Notes: generated from the letters alone by a model not told the origin. A DNA stretch of 60,135 nucleotides from Aliiroseovarius marinus (GCF_004360145.1 NZ_ML178719.1:1570-61704); one strand, 5' to 3'. Numbered from the stretch's first letter, positions 1-8,606 are shown. Translations and numbers: made by a program.

Positions 1-20
1 TAGTAGTATTGGAGAAAATC

Positions 21-602
21 ATGCGAAGAAAAAGCGTCGTAGGGATAGCAATGGCAGCCATGCGATTTGCGACCATTTCAGAGGCAGAACAATTCGACGG
101 AAAAATGAACTGTCAGGTCAAGACCAATACGGTGATTGAAATCGAAGAAGGGCTTCCCAGTACCTATACAGGTATTGAGGATAGATTTGAGGTTGGTGAT
201 ACGCTTGAACTAACCTATGAATTTGGCGATAGCTTGCCTGAGTTTTACCTGTCTTTAGAAGACGTCAAGCGTGGCATACCCGTCACGTACTCTTATGTAG
301 GTGGCGATGATTTACTCGAAGCCATTTCAGCGCCCAAACGAAGCGACATCCTAGTTTTTGAAGATGACTTTTCTCAAACTTCGTTTGGCAAAGACTACAT
401 TCGCATCGAAGTTATCGGACATCCTGAACTTCGCTTGACGCGCTACTATAAGAGCGACTGGCAGGGAATTGCATCGGGGTTTATTGCGGCCGCTCATGCG
501 GCCCAAATATATACATTAGATTGCAGAACAGTTTCAGGTGATATCGACAATACACTAGAGGCGCTATTCGAGCTTTCAACAAACGAAAACTATGGAGAGT
601 AA
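21..602 (+). CDS. Hypothetical protein with a C-terminal Rap1a/Tai-like segment
   Basis: Protein of 193 residues. The ATG at 21 is preceded by GGAGA at 11-15, which fixes the start over an upstream in-frame TTG. The N-terminus (RRK then a short hydrophobic run, possible cleavage after SEA at about residue 22) suggests weak export. I do not recognise residues 30-140. Residues 147-184 (W147, G-F 153-154, A-A-H 157-159, C168, L-F-E 182-184) line up with W40, GF 46-47, AAH 50-52, C62 and LFE 75-77 of the next gene, so the C-terminus looks like a degenerate Rap1a/Tai-type segment fused to an unknown domain. Base composition is more AT-rich than the core genes to the right, consistent with accessory DNA. 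No function is claimed. Confidence 0.6.
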   Translation: MRRKSVVGIAMAAMRFATISEAEQFDGKMNCQVKTNTVIEIEEGLPSTYTGIEDRFEVGDTLELTYEFGDSLPEFYLSLEDVKRGIPVTYSYVGGDDLLEAISAPKRSDILVFEDDFSQTSFGKDYIRIEVIGHPELRLTRYYKSDWQGIASGFIAAAHAAQIYTLDCRTVSGDIDNTLEALFELSTNENYGE

Positions 603-741
603 GGGCGTCTAGTTGATCAATAATGAGCGCACCCTTTACTATCAATAGCACTCCAGCAGCCTCGGAGCTCGCAACACAAGGTCATCTTCGGAGCAAGCAT
701 CTTATTGTTCGTCGGCTGGAGACAAACTTGGAGGAACTGAA

Positions 742-1077
742 GTGAAGTTTACCTTTTTTTCTGCTTTTCTTTTGTCTTCCGGCGCGTGCTGGGCTTCGGA
801 AGATAACACGATTAAGACAAGCAATCTGCTGGAAGTATGTACCCGAGCAGACATGCACTGGATTGACTTTTGCAATGGGTTTTTCCAAGCCGCTCACGAC
901 GCGGCAACAATCCAAGGCTATGTGTGCACACCCCTTGGGGTCACCCGTACAAATTTAGTAGAACTCTTTGAAACGGAAGTGACTAAACTAATCTCTATCG
1001 ATTCCAGTATCTCTGAGGCAAGTGGGCTAGCTACCGCCATTTCCATCCTGACTGATGCCTTCCCGTGCAACAACTGA
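742..1077 (+). CDS. Small secreted Rap1a/Tai-like protein
   Basis: Protein of 111 residues with a GTG start preceded by GGAGGA at about 730-735. Residues 1-18 form a signal peptide (hydrophobic run, then CWA cleavage). The mature part has four cysteines (33, 44, 62, 109) in the arrangement seen in the Rap1a/Tai family: C-x-GFF-x-AAH, then C-T-P-x-G-V-T, and a terminal A-F-P-C. Founding members of that family are periplasmic immunity proteins against type VI amidase effectors, but many homologues stand alone and have no known role. No effector gene is visible next to it, so immunity is only a possibility. Probably from the same accessory block as the preceding gene. Confidence 0.6.
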   Translation: MKFTFFSAFLLSSGACWASEDNTIKTSNLLEVCTRADMHWIDFCNGFFQAAHDAATIQGYVCTPLGVTRTNLVELFETEVTKLISIDSSISEASGLATAISILTDAFPCNN

Positions 1078-1177
1078 AAGATTGAGTTTTACACTGCTCC
1101 ACCTAGAGCTTCGATCAAGTTAGCCCCAACCTTCCGACAGGAACTAGAGGTACTGTGCAGGTCACGGGAGCGGCGAA

Positions 1178-1588
1178 CTAGCAATAGGGAGCCTGACGGA
1201 TGTATCGCCGAGCATCTTTGGTCTCGAATTTCCGATACCGTCCACCCGAGTATCTGGCGCAATCGAGTGCGTTGCCTGTCGCGATGACGGAGGCGGCAAG
1301 GTCGTGCTCACCGACATAACAAATGCCAACATAGCGGTCGTAAGTTTTGTCACCATTCAAATGGCACACGACGATTTTCCCAGCGACCAGCTTCTGGAGC
1401 GCTTGCGTGGCCGCCCTATACCGTGCCTTACCTCGCTCGGGTGCGTCGATGCCGTTTAGCCTAATCTTGATCTTCCCAACCCAAAGGGTGTCTCCATCGA
1501 TGACACGGGCGCGCCCTTTGATTTCAGCCGCCTGCGCAGCAGTCGCCAAGGTGGCGAGTGCAAAAATCAGAAGAAGAAGTCGTGTCAT
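1178..1588 (-). CDS. Secreted thermonuclease (SNase-like)
   Basis: Protein of 136 residues starting at the ATG complementary to 1586-1588. Longer upstream reading would run towards the tRNA gene, so this start is preferred, and it opens directly into a signal peptide (MTRLLLLIFA... cleaved near AQA, residue 20). The mature part is a minimal staphylococcal-nuclease fold: V-I-D-G-D-T (29-34), R-L-N-G-I-D-A-P-E (43-51, catalytic Arg, Asp and Glu), and D-R-Y at 84-86 carrying the second catalytic Arg. Expected to hydrolyse DNA or RNA in the periplasm or outside the cell. Paired cysteines (75/90/110/136) suggest disulphides. It lies between accessory genes and tRNA-Ser, so it may be cargo of an integrated island. 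Confidence 0.8.
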   Translation of the reverse strand: MTRLLLLIFALATLATAAQAAEIKGRARVIDGDTLWVGKIKIRLNGIDAPERGKARYRAATQALQKLVAGKIVVCHLNGDKTYDRYVGICYVGEHDLAASVIATGNALDCARYSGGRYRKFETKDARRYIRQAPYC

Positions 1589-1683
1589 CGCAAACTCCGA
1601 TACAAAACGGCGGGCGAAATGGGGGACAGCAGCTTTTCTATAATGACTAACATGTTGGAAAATTATAGTTATTCCGAGATTAA

Positions 1684-1773
1684 TGGCGGAGGAGGTGGGA
1701 TTCGAACCCACGGTAGACTTTCACCTACGTCGGTTTTCAAGACCGGTGCATTCAACCACTCTGCCACTCCTCC
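1684..1773 (-). tRNA. tRNA-Ser (anticodon UGA)
   Basis: Read on the minus strand, the 7-bp acceptor stem GGAGGAG/CTCCTCC is complete. The anticodon loop CTTGAAA between CCGGT and ACCGA gives anticodon TGA (serine). A long variable arm of class II type is present, as is a T-loop GTTCGAATCC. Discriminator G is followed by an encoded CCA (complement of 1684-1686). The 3' end faces the low-GC block at 1-1600, the orientation expected if an element had integrated into this tRNA. Confidence 0.95.
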
Positions 1774-1971
1774 GACGGGTTGAGGCTTAACTTCCATCAA
1801 GCGATTCTGAAAGTGAAGAATTCACGCGGGAAGGTGCTCATGGGGGATGGATGTAATTGCCACTCTTTTCTCGCGTGGATGTTGTGTTTAGACTGCCTGC
1901 AAATCCGGGGGATACCCTGTACGAGCAGTCTGGATCCAACGATCCCAAATCAGAGAACCTAGGGGCGCAAA
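1774..1971. other. Intergenic region between tRNA-Ser and the SPOR lipoprotein gene
   Basis: About 200 bases with no convincing gene. It presumably holds the promoters of the leftward tRNA and the rightward SPOR gene, but I could not assign -35/-10 boxes with confidence. Confidence 0.4.
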
Positions 1972-2895
1972 ATGTCGATAAAGACCACCGTGAAAGTGGC
2001 CATGGCACTTGGAGGTGCCTTTCTTGTTGCTGCATGCGACGACACCAATCTTCCCGGCTTCATGAAAAACGCCAATTCAGGCGAGAAAAGCGTGCAAACG
2101 GCGGCCCGTCAGGGAAAAGTCATCGAGCGTGACGTCGAAGCGCCCGAGGTCTTTCAGGTGACCGAGAAAGGTCTTTGGGACGGACGCCCCAGCCTTGGTG
2201 GCGTCTGGGTCGCGCACCCCAATGCGACAGATCCGGAACGCGTGATCATTCGAAATCCTGCAAATGGGAAAACCGCCGTGGCGGCCCTGTTCCGTCGCGA
2301 ACGAGAAATTCCGGGACCGCGCCTGCAAGTATCGTCTGAAGCTGCTGCCGAGCTTGGGCTTTTGGCTGGCGCACCCGCCGAATTGACCGTGACAGCCTTG
2401 CGCAAAGAAAAGGTCCCTGTGGCGCCCCCGCCCGAGGCCGAACCGGTTCTTGAAGATCCGGAAGAGATCTCGCAATCGACGCTAGATGATCCGATTGCTG
2501 CTGCTGAAGCCGCACTGGACCGGACCGAGAAAACGACGCGACGCATTGGCACACGCCCCGCGCCCAAGCCCGCCGCCAAGCCCGAGGCCGGTGCAAAACC
2601 TGCCGCCGCGGCCAAGCCCGCAGCTGATGCCAAGCCCGCCGCCCCTGCTCCGGCAAGCAAGCTTTCCAAGCCCTTTATCCAGATTGGCATCTTCTCGGTC
2701 GAACAGAACGCGAAGAACACGGCAGAGTCTCTGCGCGGGGTCGGGATTATTCCGACCATCAAACCGGGCGACTCGAACGGCAAGAAGTTCTGGCGCGTGG
2801 TTGCTGGCCCGGCGACAAACAAGGCCGAGCTCGCTACTTTGCTGAAGAAGATTGAAGGACTTGGCTTCGTCGACGCCTATGCCGTCTCGAACTGA
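1972..2895 (+). CDS. SPOR-domain lipoprotein
   Basis: Protein of 307 residues. The N-terminus is a lipoprotein signal peptide with the lipobox V-A-A-C (lipidated Cys22), so the protein should be anchored in the outer membrane facing the periplasm. Residues about 50-150 form a folded region I cannot name with certainty. Residues about 197-232 are a low-complexity Ala/Pro/Lys linker that would span towards the wall. Residues about 233-307 are a SPOR domain (P-F-I-Q-I-G-I-F-S ... F-W-R-V-V-A-G-P), which binds denuded glycan strands at the division septum. It sits directly upstream of a D,D-carboxypeptidase gene, and both act on peptidoglycan, as is common in Rhodobacterales. Confidence 0.85.
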   Translation: MSIKTTVKVAMALGGAFLVAACDDTNLPGFMKNANSGEKSVQTAARQGKVIERDVEAPEVFQVTEKGLWDGRPSLGGVWVAHPNATDPERVIIRNPANGKTAVAALFRREREIPGPRLQVSSEAAAELGLLAGAPAELTVTALRKEKVPVAPPPEAEPVLEDPEEISQSTLDDPIAAAEAALDRTEKTTRRIGTRPAPKPAAKPEAGAKPAAAAKPAADAKPAAPAPASKLSKPFIQIGIFSVEQNAKNTAESLRGVGIIPTIKPGDSNGKKFWRVVAGPATNKAELATLLKKIEGLGFVDAYAVSN

Positions 2896-2956
2896 TACCG
2901 GAACGCAGATATCGGGCCCAAGGCCCTACAGAGCAACCAAAGGACACACCCTGACT

Positions 2957-4156
2957 ATGTTTCGTCGCCTGACTTTGCGCATTTCGACCCTTGTGGCGTT
3001 GGTTTTCCTTGCAGCACTGCCCGCGCACGCCTTTGATACGCGCGCCACATCGGCTTATGTGTTGGATGTGACCACGGGCACCGTTCTGCTTGAGAAGAAA
3101 GCGGATCTTCCCCTGCCGCCAGCGTCGATGTCCAAGCTTATGACGGTCAACATGCTGTTCGAAGCGCTGGCAGATGGCCGCGTGACGTTGTCGACCCCGT
3201 TTGGCGTGTCTGACCGGGCGGCTAATATGGGCGGCTCGACCATGTTCCTGACCCAAGGCGACCGCCCCACGGTCGAGGATTTGCTGCAGGGGATCATCGT
3301 TCAGTCGGGCAATGACGCCTGCGTGGCTGTTGCCGAAGGCCTGGCGGGCACCGAAGACGCTTTTGCCCGCATGATGACCGACCGCGCCCGCAACATGGGG
3401 CTGGAAAACACCAGCTTCGGCAACGCCTCGGGCTGGCCGCATCCGATGCAGCGCATGTCGATGAAAGATCTGGCGCTTCTGGCACGCCATCTGATTGTCG
3501 AGTTCCCGGACTACTACCGTTACTTCTCGCAGACTGAATATCATTACAAAGACCGCGCGCCGGACAACCGCTTCAACCGCAACCCGCTTCTGCGGCTTGG
3601 CATCGGTGCAGACGGATTGAAAACCGGTCACACGCAGGAAGCGGGCTATGGTCTGGTTGGCTCGGCCCGTCAGGGGGATCGTCGCATCGTCTTCGTGATC
3701 TCGGGCATGACCTCGGAAAAGGAACGCGCGGAAGAGGCCGAGGCCATCGTCAACTGGGCCTTCCGTCAATTCACCATGAAAACCACGGTCAAAGCCGGTC
3801 AGCGCGTGGCCGAGGCGCCCGTTTGGCTGGGTTCAAGCGCCTCTGTTGGGCTGGTCCCGGCCGAGGATGTGAATATGCTGATCCCCGCAGGGCAGCGTGG
3901 CGACATGACCGCAACGGTCAGCTGGACCGGCCCGATCCCTGCGCCGATCGCACAGGGGCAAGAACTGGCCCAGATGGTCATCAGCCGCGATGGGTTAAGC
4001 GACACGGTCGTGCCCCTTTATGCCGAACACGGCGTCGGCAATGCGGGCTATACCAAGCGCCTGACCACCGCCGCCAGCAAGGTTCTGACGATGGTCATGG
4101 GTGGCGACGCCCCGCCCCCGCTGGCGCTTCCCGGCGCGTCGTCGACGACAAACTGA
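2957..4156 (+). CDS. dacC: D-alanyl-D-alanine carboxypeptidase (PBP5/6 family)
   Basis: Protein of 399 residues. The ATG at 2957 is chosen because it opens into a clear signal peptide ending in AHA (residue 25); the longer in-frame reading would overlap the SPOR gene. All three penicillin-binding motifs are visible: S57-M-S-K60, S117-G-N119 and K222-T-G224. Residues about 275-380 form the C-terminal beta domain of PBP5. The enzyme removes the terminal D-Ala from peptidoglycan pentapeptides in the periplasm. tmk follows after 6 bases, so the genes are likely cotranscribed. The family assignment is firm; the dacC symbol, rather than dacA, is by convention. Confidence 0.93.
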   Translation: MFRRLTLRISTLVALVFLAALPAHAFDTRATSAYVLDVTTGTVLLEKKADLPLPPASMSKLMTVNMLFEALADGRVTLSTPFGVSDRAANMGGSTMFLTQGDRPTVEDLLQGIIVQSGNDACVAVAEGLAGTEDAFARMMTDRARNMGLENTSFGNASGWPHPMQRMSMKDLALLARHLIVEFPDYYRYFSQTEYHYKDRAPDNRFNRNPLLRLGIGADGLKTGHTQEAGYGLVGSARQGDRRIVFVISGMTSEKERAEEAEAIVNWAFRQFTMKTTVKAGQRVAEAPVWLGSSASVGLVPAEDVNMLIPAGQRGDMTATVSWTGPIPAPIAQGQELAQMVISRDGLSDTVVPLYAEHGVGNAGYTKRLTTAASKVLTMVMGGDAPPPLALPGASSTTN

Positions 4157-4162
4157 TCTGAC

Positions 4163-4792
4163 ATGGGCGGGTTATTCATCAGCTTCGAGGGCATCGACGG
4201 CTCGGGCAAGTCGACGCAAGCGCGCCTGCTGGCCGAGGCTTTGCGCGATGCGGGTCACGATGTGGTCCTGACCCGCGAACCCGGCGGGTCCGCCGGGGCC
4301 GAGGAAATCCGCGCGCTTGTGCTGGAAGGTGACCCCGACCGCTGGTCGGCCGAGACCGAGCTTCTGCTCTTCACCGCTGCCCGCCGCGACCATTTGGAGC
4401 GACTGATCAATCCGGCCTTGGCCGAAGGCAAGATCGTCATCACCGACCGTTTCGCCGACAGCACGCGCATGTATCAAGGCACGCGCTCGGGTGACAAACG
4501 TGCACAGGTCGACGCGCTGCATGATCTGATGATCGGCTGCGAACCGGATGTGACCTTCCTGATCGACATGGACCCGGATCTTGGTCACGCCCGCGCCAAG
4601 GGCCGCGGCGGCACCGAAGAACGGTTCGAGGATTTCGGCGCCGAGTTGCAGCACAAAATGCGCGCAGGTTTTCTGGAGCTTGCCCAAGACCACCCCGACC
4701 GCTTCCGCGTGATCGACGGCACCCGCGACATTGATGTGGTCGCCGCCGATGTGCTGGCGACGGCACTGAACGACATCAAGGCGCACGCATGA
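4163..4792 (+). CDS. tmk: Thymidylate kinase
   Basis: Protein of 209 residues, the usual size for the family. It phosphorylates dTMP to dTDP in the dTTP pathway. The P-loop G-I-D-G-S-G-K-S-T is at residues 10-18, the D-R motif is in T-D-R-F-A-D-S (about 93-99) and the Arg-rich lid follows the L-I-D-M-D-P strand. The stop overlaps the start of the next gene in an ATGA junction. tmk-holB-tatD is a conserved replication-linked gene string in proteobacteria, which supports the assignment. Confidence 0.97.
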   Translation: MGGLFISFEGIDGSGKSTQARLLAEALRDAGHDVVLTREPGGSAGAEEIRALVLEGDPDRWSAETELLLFTAARRDHLERLINPALAEGKIVITDRFADSTRMYQGTRSGDKRAQVDALHDLMIGCEPDVTFLIDMDPDLGHARAKGRGGTEERFEDFGAELQHKMRAGFLELAQDHPDRFRVIDGTRDIDVVAADVLATALNDIKAHA

Positions 4793-5916
4793 GCACCGAT
4801 CCCGACGACATCCCACAGCCCGACCGGATCGAAGGCGCCCCGCATCCGCGTGAGGCGACCCAGCTGATCGGACAGGACGCCGCGGAACAGGCGTTTTTGT
4901 CGGCCTATAACTCGGACCGGATGCACCACGGCTGGCTGATTTCCGGCCCGCGCGGCGTCGGCAAAGCGACATTGGCATGGCGCATCGCGCGCTTCCTGTT
5001 GGCCACCCCACCCGATGACGGCGGCATGTTCGCGGCCCCTGCCCCGGACACGTTGGACATTTCGCCCGACCACCCGGTCGCTCACCGGATTGCGGCCCTG
5101 TCGGAACCCGGCCTCTTCCTGCTGCGCCGTCCATGGGACGAAAAAGCCAAGCGCCTGAAGGGCGAGATTACGGTGGACGAGGTGCGTAAGCTGAAAAGCT
5201 TCTTTGCTCTGTCCTCGGCCGGTGGTGGGCGCCGCGTGGTGATCGTCGATGTGGCGGACGAGATGAACACCAACGCCGCCAACGCGCTGTTGAAACTCCT
5301 GGAAGAACCGCCCGAGGGTGCTGTGCTCCTGCTGATCAGCCACCAACCCTCGCGCCTTCTGCCCACGATCCGCTCTCGCTGCCGCGAGTTGCGTCTGCCT
5401 CCCTTGACGCCGGACGCACTGTCACAGGTCATGGCAGGGCTGGATGAAACGCCATCAGTGGACGAGGTTCTGCGTCTGAATGAGTTGGCCGCTGGATCCG
5501 CAGGCGATGCCCTACGCCTTTTACACCTGAACGGCTTGGGCACCTATGGCGACTTGGTCCAGATCTTTCAAAACCGCGATTTCGACCGCCCCCGTGCGTT
5601 GAAACTGGCAGAAAGCGCGGCCGGCAAAGCCAATGCCGAGCGCTATGCGCTGATCCTGCATCTGTTTGACCTGTTTCTGGCCCGACTGGCCCGCCACGGG
5701 GCCGGGTTTCACCCAGCGGCCGAGGCCGCGCCGGGCGAAGCTGCTTGCCTTGCGCGCCTATCGCCCCACTCCACTGCGGCGCGCTCTTGGGCCAGCCTGC
5801 AACAGGAATTGTCGGCCCGCGCAAGCCATGGACGGGCGGTGAACCTTGACCCGGCTGCGCTCATCCTTGATATGGTTTTCAAGATCAACGACACGGCCGT
5901 GAAATTGGCGGCCTGA
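4789..5916 (+). CDS. holB: DNA polymerase III subunit delta'
   Basis: Protein of 375 residues, part of the clamp-loader complex. AAA+ fold with Walker A-like G-P-R-G-V-G-K-A-T at 53-61, the segment A-N-A-L-L-K-L-L-E-E-P-P typical of delta', and a sensor region I-R-S-R-C-R. It overlaps tmk by four bases and is followed after 16 bases by tatD. The delta' subunit is a structural stator in the loader and need not hydrolyse ATP, although this Walker A looks largely intact. Confidence 0.95.
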   Translation: MSTDPDDIPQPDRIEGAPHPREATQLIGQDAAEQAFLSAYNSDRMHHGWLISGPRGVGKATLAWRIARFLLATPPDDGGMFAAPAPDTLDISPDHPVAHRIAALSEPGLFLLRRPWDEKAKRLKGEITVDEVRKLKSFFALSSAGGGRRVVIVDVADEMNTNAANALLKLLEEPPEGAVLLLISHQPSRLLPTIRSRCRELRLPPLTPDALSQVMAGLDETPSVDEVLRLNELAAGSAGDALRLLHLNGLGTYGDLVQIFQNRDFDRPRALKLAESAAGKANAERYALILHLFDLFLARLARHGAGFHPAAEAAPGEAACLARLSPHSTAARSWASLQQELSARASHGRAVNLDPAALILDMVFKINDTAVKLAA

Positions 5917-5932
5917 GGCAAGGACGCCCCCT

Positions 5933-6736
5933 ATGAGCACGCCGAAAATCACCGACAGCCACTGCCATCTGGACTTCCCCGATTTCGAAGGGCGTCTGGA
6001 CGAGGTGATTGCCAATGCCGCCGACGCAGGCGTGGCCCGCATGGTGACGATCTGCACCAAGATGGCCAATCTGCCACAAGTGCAGCCCATAGCCGAAGCC
6101 CACGCGCCCATCTTCTTCGCCGCTGCCACCCACCCGATGAGCGTAGCGTCGGAACCAATGGTCTCGGTCGAGGAACTGGTGGCGCTGGCCGCTCATCCCA
6201 AATTCGTCGGCATTGGCGAAACCGGGCTCGACTATCACTACACCGCCGAAAGCCGCGACGTGCAGATCGAAAGCCTGCGGATCCATATCGAGGCCGCGCG
6301 CCAAACGGGTCTGCCCCTGATCATCCATTCGCGTGACGCCGATGACGACATGGCCCGCATCCTGACCGAGGAACACGGCAAAGGCGCGTTTGACTGCGTG
6401 ATGCATTGCTTCAGCTCTGGTCCCGAAATGGCGCAGGCCGCACTGGATCTGGGCTTTTACCTGTCCATGTCCGGCATCGCCGCTTTCCCGCGCAGCAAAG
6501 AGGTACGCGAAATCTTTGCCGCCGCCCCGGTCGATCGCATTCTCGTCGAAACCGACGCGCCATATCTGGCCCCGCCGCCCCATCGCGGCAAGCGCAACGA
6601 GCCGGCTTTCACCGTACACACTGCCAAAGTGGGCGCCGAGCTATATGGCCTGAGCTATGAAGACTTCGCTGCGCAGACCGAAGCGAATTTCGAGCGCCTC
6701 TTCGCTAAGGCCGCCGCGTATCAGGTGCCCGCATGA
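5933..6736 (+). CDS. tatD: TatD family metal-dependent hydrolase / DNase
   Basis: Protein of 267 residues. TIM-barrel metallohydrolase with the family motifs D-S-H-C-H-L-D near residue 10, G-E-T-G-L-D-Y, I-I-H-S-R-D-A, M-H-C-F-S and V-E-T-D-A-P-Y-L-A-P. Homologues are 3'-5' exonucleases or DNases; some act in repair of oxidised ends. It is the third gene of the tmk-holB-tatD string, and its stop overlaps the next start in ATGA. The substrate in this organism is not deducible. Confidence 0.93.
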   Translation: MSTPKITDSHCHLDFPDFEGRLDEVIANAADAGVARMVTICTKMANLPQVQPIAEAHAPIFFAAATHPMSVASEPMVSVEELVALAAHPKFVGIGETGLDYHYTAESRDVQIESLRIHIEAARQTGLPLIIHSRDADDDMARILTEEHGKGAFDCVMHCFSSGPEMAQAALDLGFYLSMSGIAAFPRSKEVREIFAAAPVDRILVETDAPYLAPPPHRGKRNEPAFTVHTAKVGAELYGLSYEDFAAQTEANFERLFAKAAAYQVPA

Positions 6737-7554
6737 CGGAGCGCGCGCCCGGTACTTATTTCACCATCCTTGGCTGCGGATCCTCGGGCGGCGTGCCGCG
6801 TTTGGGGGGCCAATGGGGGGATTGCGACCCGGATAACCCCAAGAACCGCCGCACCCGCTGCTCGGCGCTGGTCACCCGCGTGGGCGAGGATGGAGGCGTC
6901 ACCCGCGTTCTGATCGACACCTCGCCCGATATGCGCAGCCAGCTTTTGGATGCAGGCGTCGGGGCATTGGATGCGGTGGTCTATACCCACAGCCACGCGG
7001 ACCACATGCATGGCATCGATGACCTGCGGATGATCGTCTACAACATGCGCAAGCGCGTGCCCGTCTGGGCCGACAGCCCCACGCAGACTGCGCTGATGTC
7101 GCGCTTTGGCTATGCGTTCATACAGCCCGAGGGTTCAAGCTATCCGCCCATTCTGGATCTGCACGCGATCCGCGACGACGAAGACGTGGTGATTGACGGC
7201 GAAGGTGGCCCGATCCGCCTGACCCCGTTCGAGGTCCGTCACGGCAATATGGACTCGCTGGGCTTCCGTATCGGTGATCTGGCCTATTTGCCGGATGTCA
7301 GCGAGATCCCCGAGGACGTGACCCATGTGATCCAAGGGCTGCAGACCTTTGTTATCGACTCGCTGCGTCGCTCGCCCCACCCGACCCATTTCAATCTGGA
7401 TGATGCGCTGGAGTGGATCAAACGCTCTGGCACCAAGCAGGGCGTGCTGACCAACATGCATATCGATCTGGACTATGACACGGTCCTTGCGGAAACGCCG
7501 GACAACGTGACCGTGGCCTATGACGGGATGGTTCTGCCCATTCGGCATTCATGA
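6733..7554 (+). CDS. MBL-fold metallohydrolase, PhnP / cyclic phosphodiesterase-like
   Basis: Protein of 273 residues. Metallo-beta-lactamase fold with T-H-S-H-A-D-H-M-H-G at 85-94 (zinc ligands H86, H88, D90, H91). The N-terminal G-C-G-S-S-G-G-V-P-R and the early Cys/Asp-rich loop are typical of the PhnP-like branch, which cleaves 1,2-cyclic ribose phosphates. No phn genes are nearby, so the carbon-phosphorus lyase link is not supported here and the substrate is open. Start overlaps tatD and stop overlaps the next gene, which places it in the same operon. Confidence 0.85.
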   Translation: MTERAPGTYFTILGCGSSGGVPRLGGQWGDCDPDNPKNRRTRCSALVTRVGEDGGVTRVLIDTSPDMRSQLLDAGVGALDAVVYTHSHADHMHGIDDLRMIVYNMRKRVPVWADSPTQTALMSRFGYAFIQPEGSSYPPILDLHAIRDDEDVVIDGEGGPIRLTPFEVRHGNMDSLGFRIGDLAYLPDVSEIPEDVTHVIQGLQTFVIDSLRRSPHPTHFNLDDALEWIKRSGTKQGVLTNMHIDLDYDTVLAETPDNVTVAYDGMVLPIRHS

Positions 7555-8486
7555 ACGCGCTGATCGATATCGTCCTGCCAGTCTTTCTGGTGGTCGGTTT
7601 CGGCTATGTCGTGCGCTGGCGCAATGTGTTGTCGGATGGCGCTGTTGATGGGCTGATGAAGTTCGCCCAAAGCGTCGCGATCCCCTGCCTTCTGTTTCTG
7701 GCCATAGCCCGGCTGGATCTGAAATCCGAGTTCAACGCGCCGCTGCTGCTCAGCTTCTATGCAGGCGCACTGAGCGGTTTCTTCGCGGGGCTTCTGGGGG
7801 CCCGATATTTGTTTGGCCGACCATGGCCCGACGCGGTGGCGTTCGGGTTCGTCTCGCTCTTCTCAAACTCGCTTTTGCTGGGCCTTCCCATCACCGAACG
7901 CGCCTTCGGCCCGGATGCTCTGGCTGGGAACTATGCGATTATCGCGCTGCATGCCCCGTTTTGTTATGCGGTGGGCATCACCGCGATGGAGATCGCACGC
8001 GCCCAAGGCAACGGCGCCCTGCAAACGCTGCGCCAAATTGGCCGGTCGATGTCGCGCAACATCTTGGTCTTGGCCATCGCAGCTGGCTTTGTCGTGAACC
8101 TGACCGGCCTGCATCTGCCCGGTGTATTCGTCGAGGCCGTAGCGCTTGTGGGTCGCGCCGCCCTGCCGACGGCACTCTTTGCGCTTGGGGGCGTGCTGTA
8201 TCTGTACCGGCCCGAGGGCGATCTGAAGATCGTGGCGTTCCTGTGCCTGATTTCGCTGGGCCTGCACCCCGCCATCACGTGGAGCTTGGGGAGCACCTTC
8301 GCCTTGGAAACCGACGCGTTCCGGTCGGCCATCCTGACCGCCGCCAGCGCACCGGGGATCAACGCCTATGTGTTTGCGAACCTCTATGGCGTGGGCAAAC
8401 GCGTGGCGGCCACGACGGTTCTGGTGGGCACGGCGCTGTCCATCTTTACCGTCTGGGGCTGGCTTGCCCTTTTGGGCGCTGCCTGA
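7551..8486 (+). CDS. AEC family transporter
   Basis: Protein of 311 residues consisting almost entirely of hydrophobic segments, about ten predicted membrane helices. The N-terminal I-V-L-P-V-F-L-V-V-G-F-G-Y and the repeated helix pattern with an A-S-A-P-G-I-N-A-Y motif fit the auxin-efflux-carrier / bile-salt transporter superfamily. Members export or import small organic acids; the substrate is unknown. It overlaps the MBL gene by four bases and is the last gene of this rightward run. The downstream 170 bases contain palindromes belonging to the paa promoter. Confidence 0.88.
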   Translation: MNALIDIVLPVFLVVGFGYVVRWRNVLSDGAVDGLMKFAQSVAIPCLLFLAIARLDLKSEFNAPLLLSFYAGALSGFFAGLLGARYLFGRPWPDAVAFGFVSLFSNSLLLGLPITERAFGPDALAGNYAIIALHAPFCYAVGITAMEIARAQGNGALQTLRQIGRSMSRNILVLAIAAGFVVNLTGLHLPGVFVEAVALVGRAALPTALFALGGVLYLYRPEGDLKIVAFLCLISLGLHPAITWSLGSTFALETDAFRSAILTAASAPGINAYVFANLYGVGKRVAATTVLVGTALSIFTVWGWLALLGAA

Positions 8487-8515
8487 CCCATCCCACAACT
8501 GCTTTCCTAGGTATT

Positions 8516-8606
8516 GTTACCAATAGAAGTGCGAGAATAATTTCTCGTAACATATCTATTGTGGCGAATCGTCAATCAGACTATATTCGACCAAACGGTC
8601 AGCAAT
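8516..8606 (+). promoter_or_regulatory. Candidate operator region of the paa operon
   Basis: The gap before the thiolase gene holds nested inverted repeats: GTTAC (8516-8520) with GTAAC (8547-8551), CAATAG (8521-8526) with CTATTG (8556-8561), and CGAGAA-TAAT-TTCTCG (8532-8547). A separate GACC-AAAC-GGTC (8589-8600) resembles TetR-type operators. PaaX encoded at the far end of the cluster, or a TetR-type regulator elsewhere, are candidates for binding. No run of T follows, so a terminator is unlikely. The assignment is inferred from symmetry and position only. Confidence 0.5.

Noticed and set aside
8532-8547. CGAGAA-TAAT-TTCTCG as a terminator of the AEC gene
   Set aside because: The stem is only 6 bp and AT-containing, and no T run follows; an operator is more likely.
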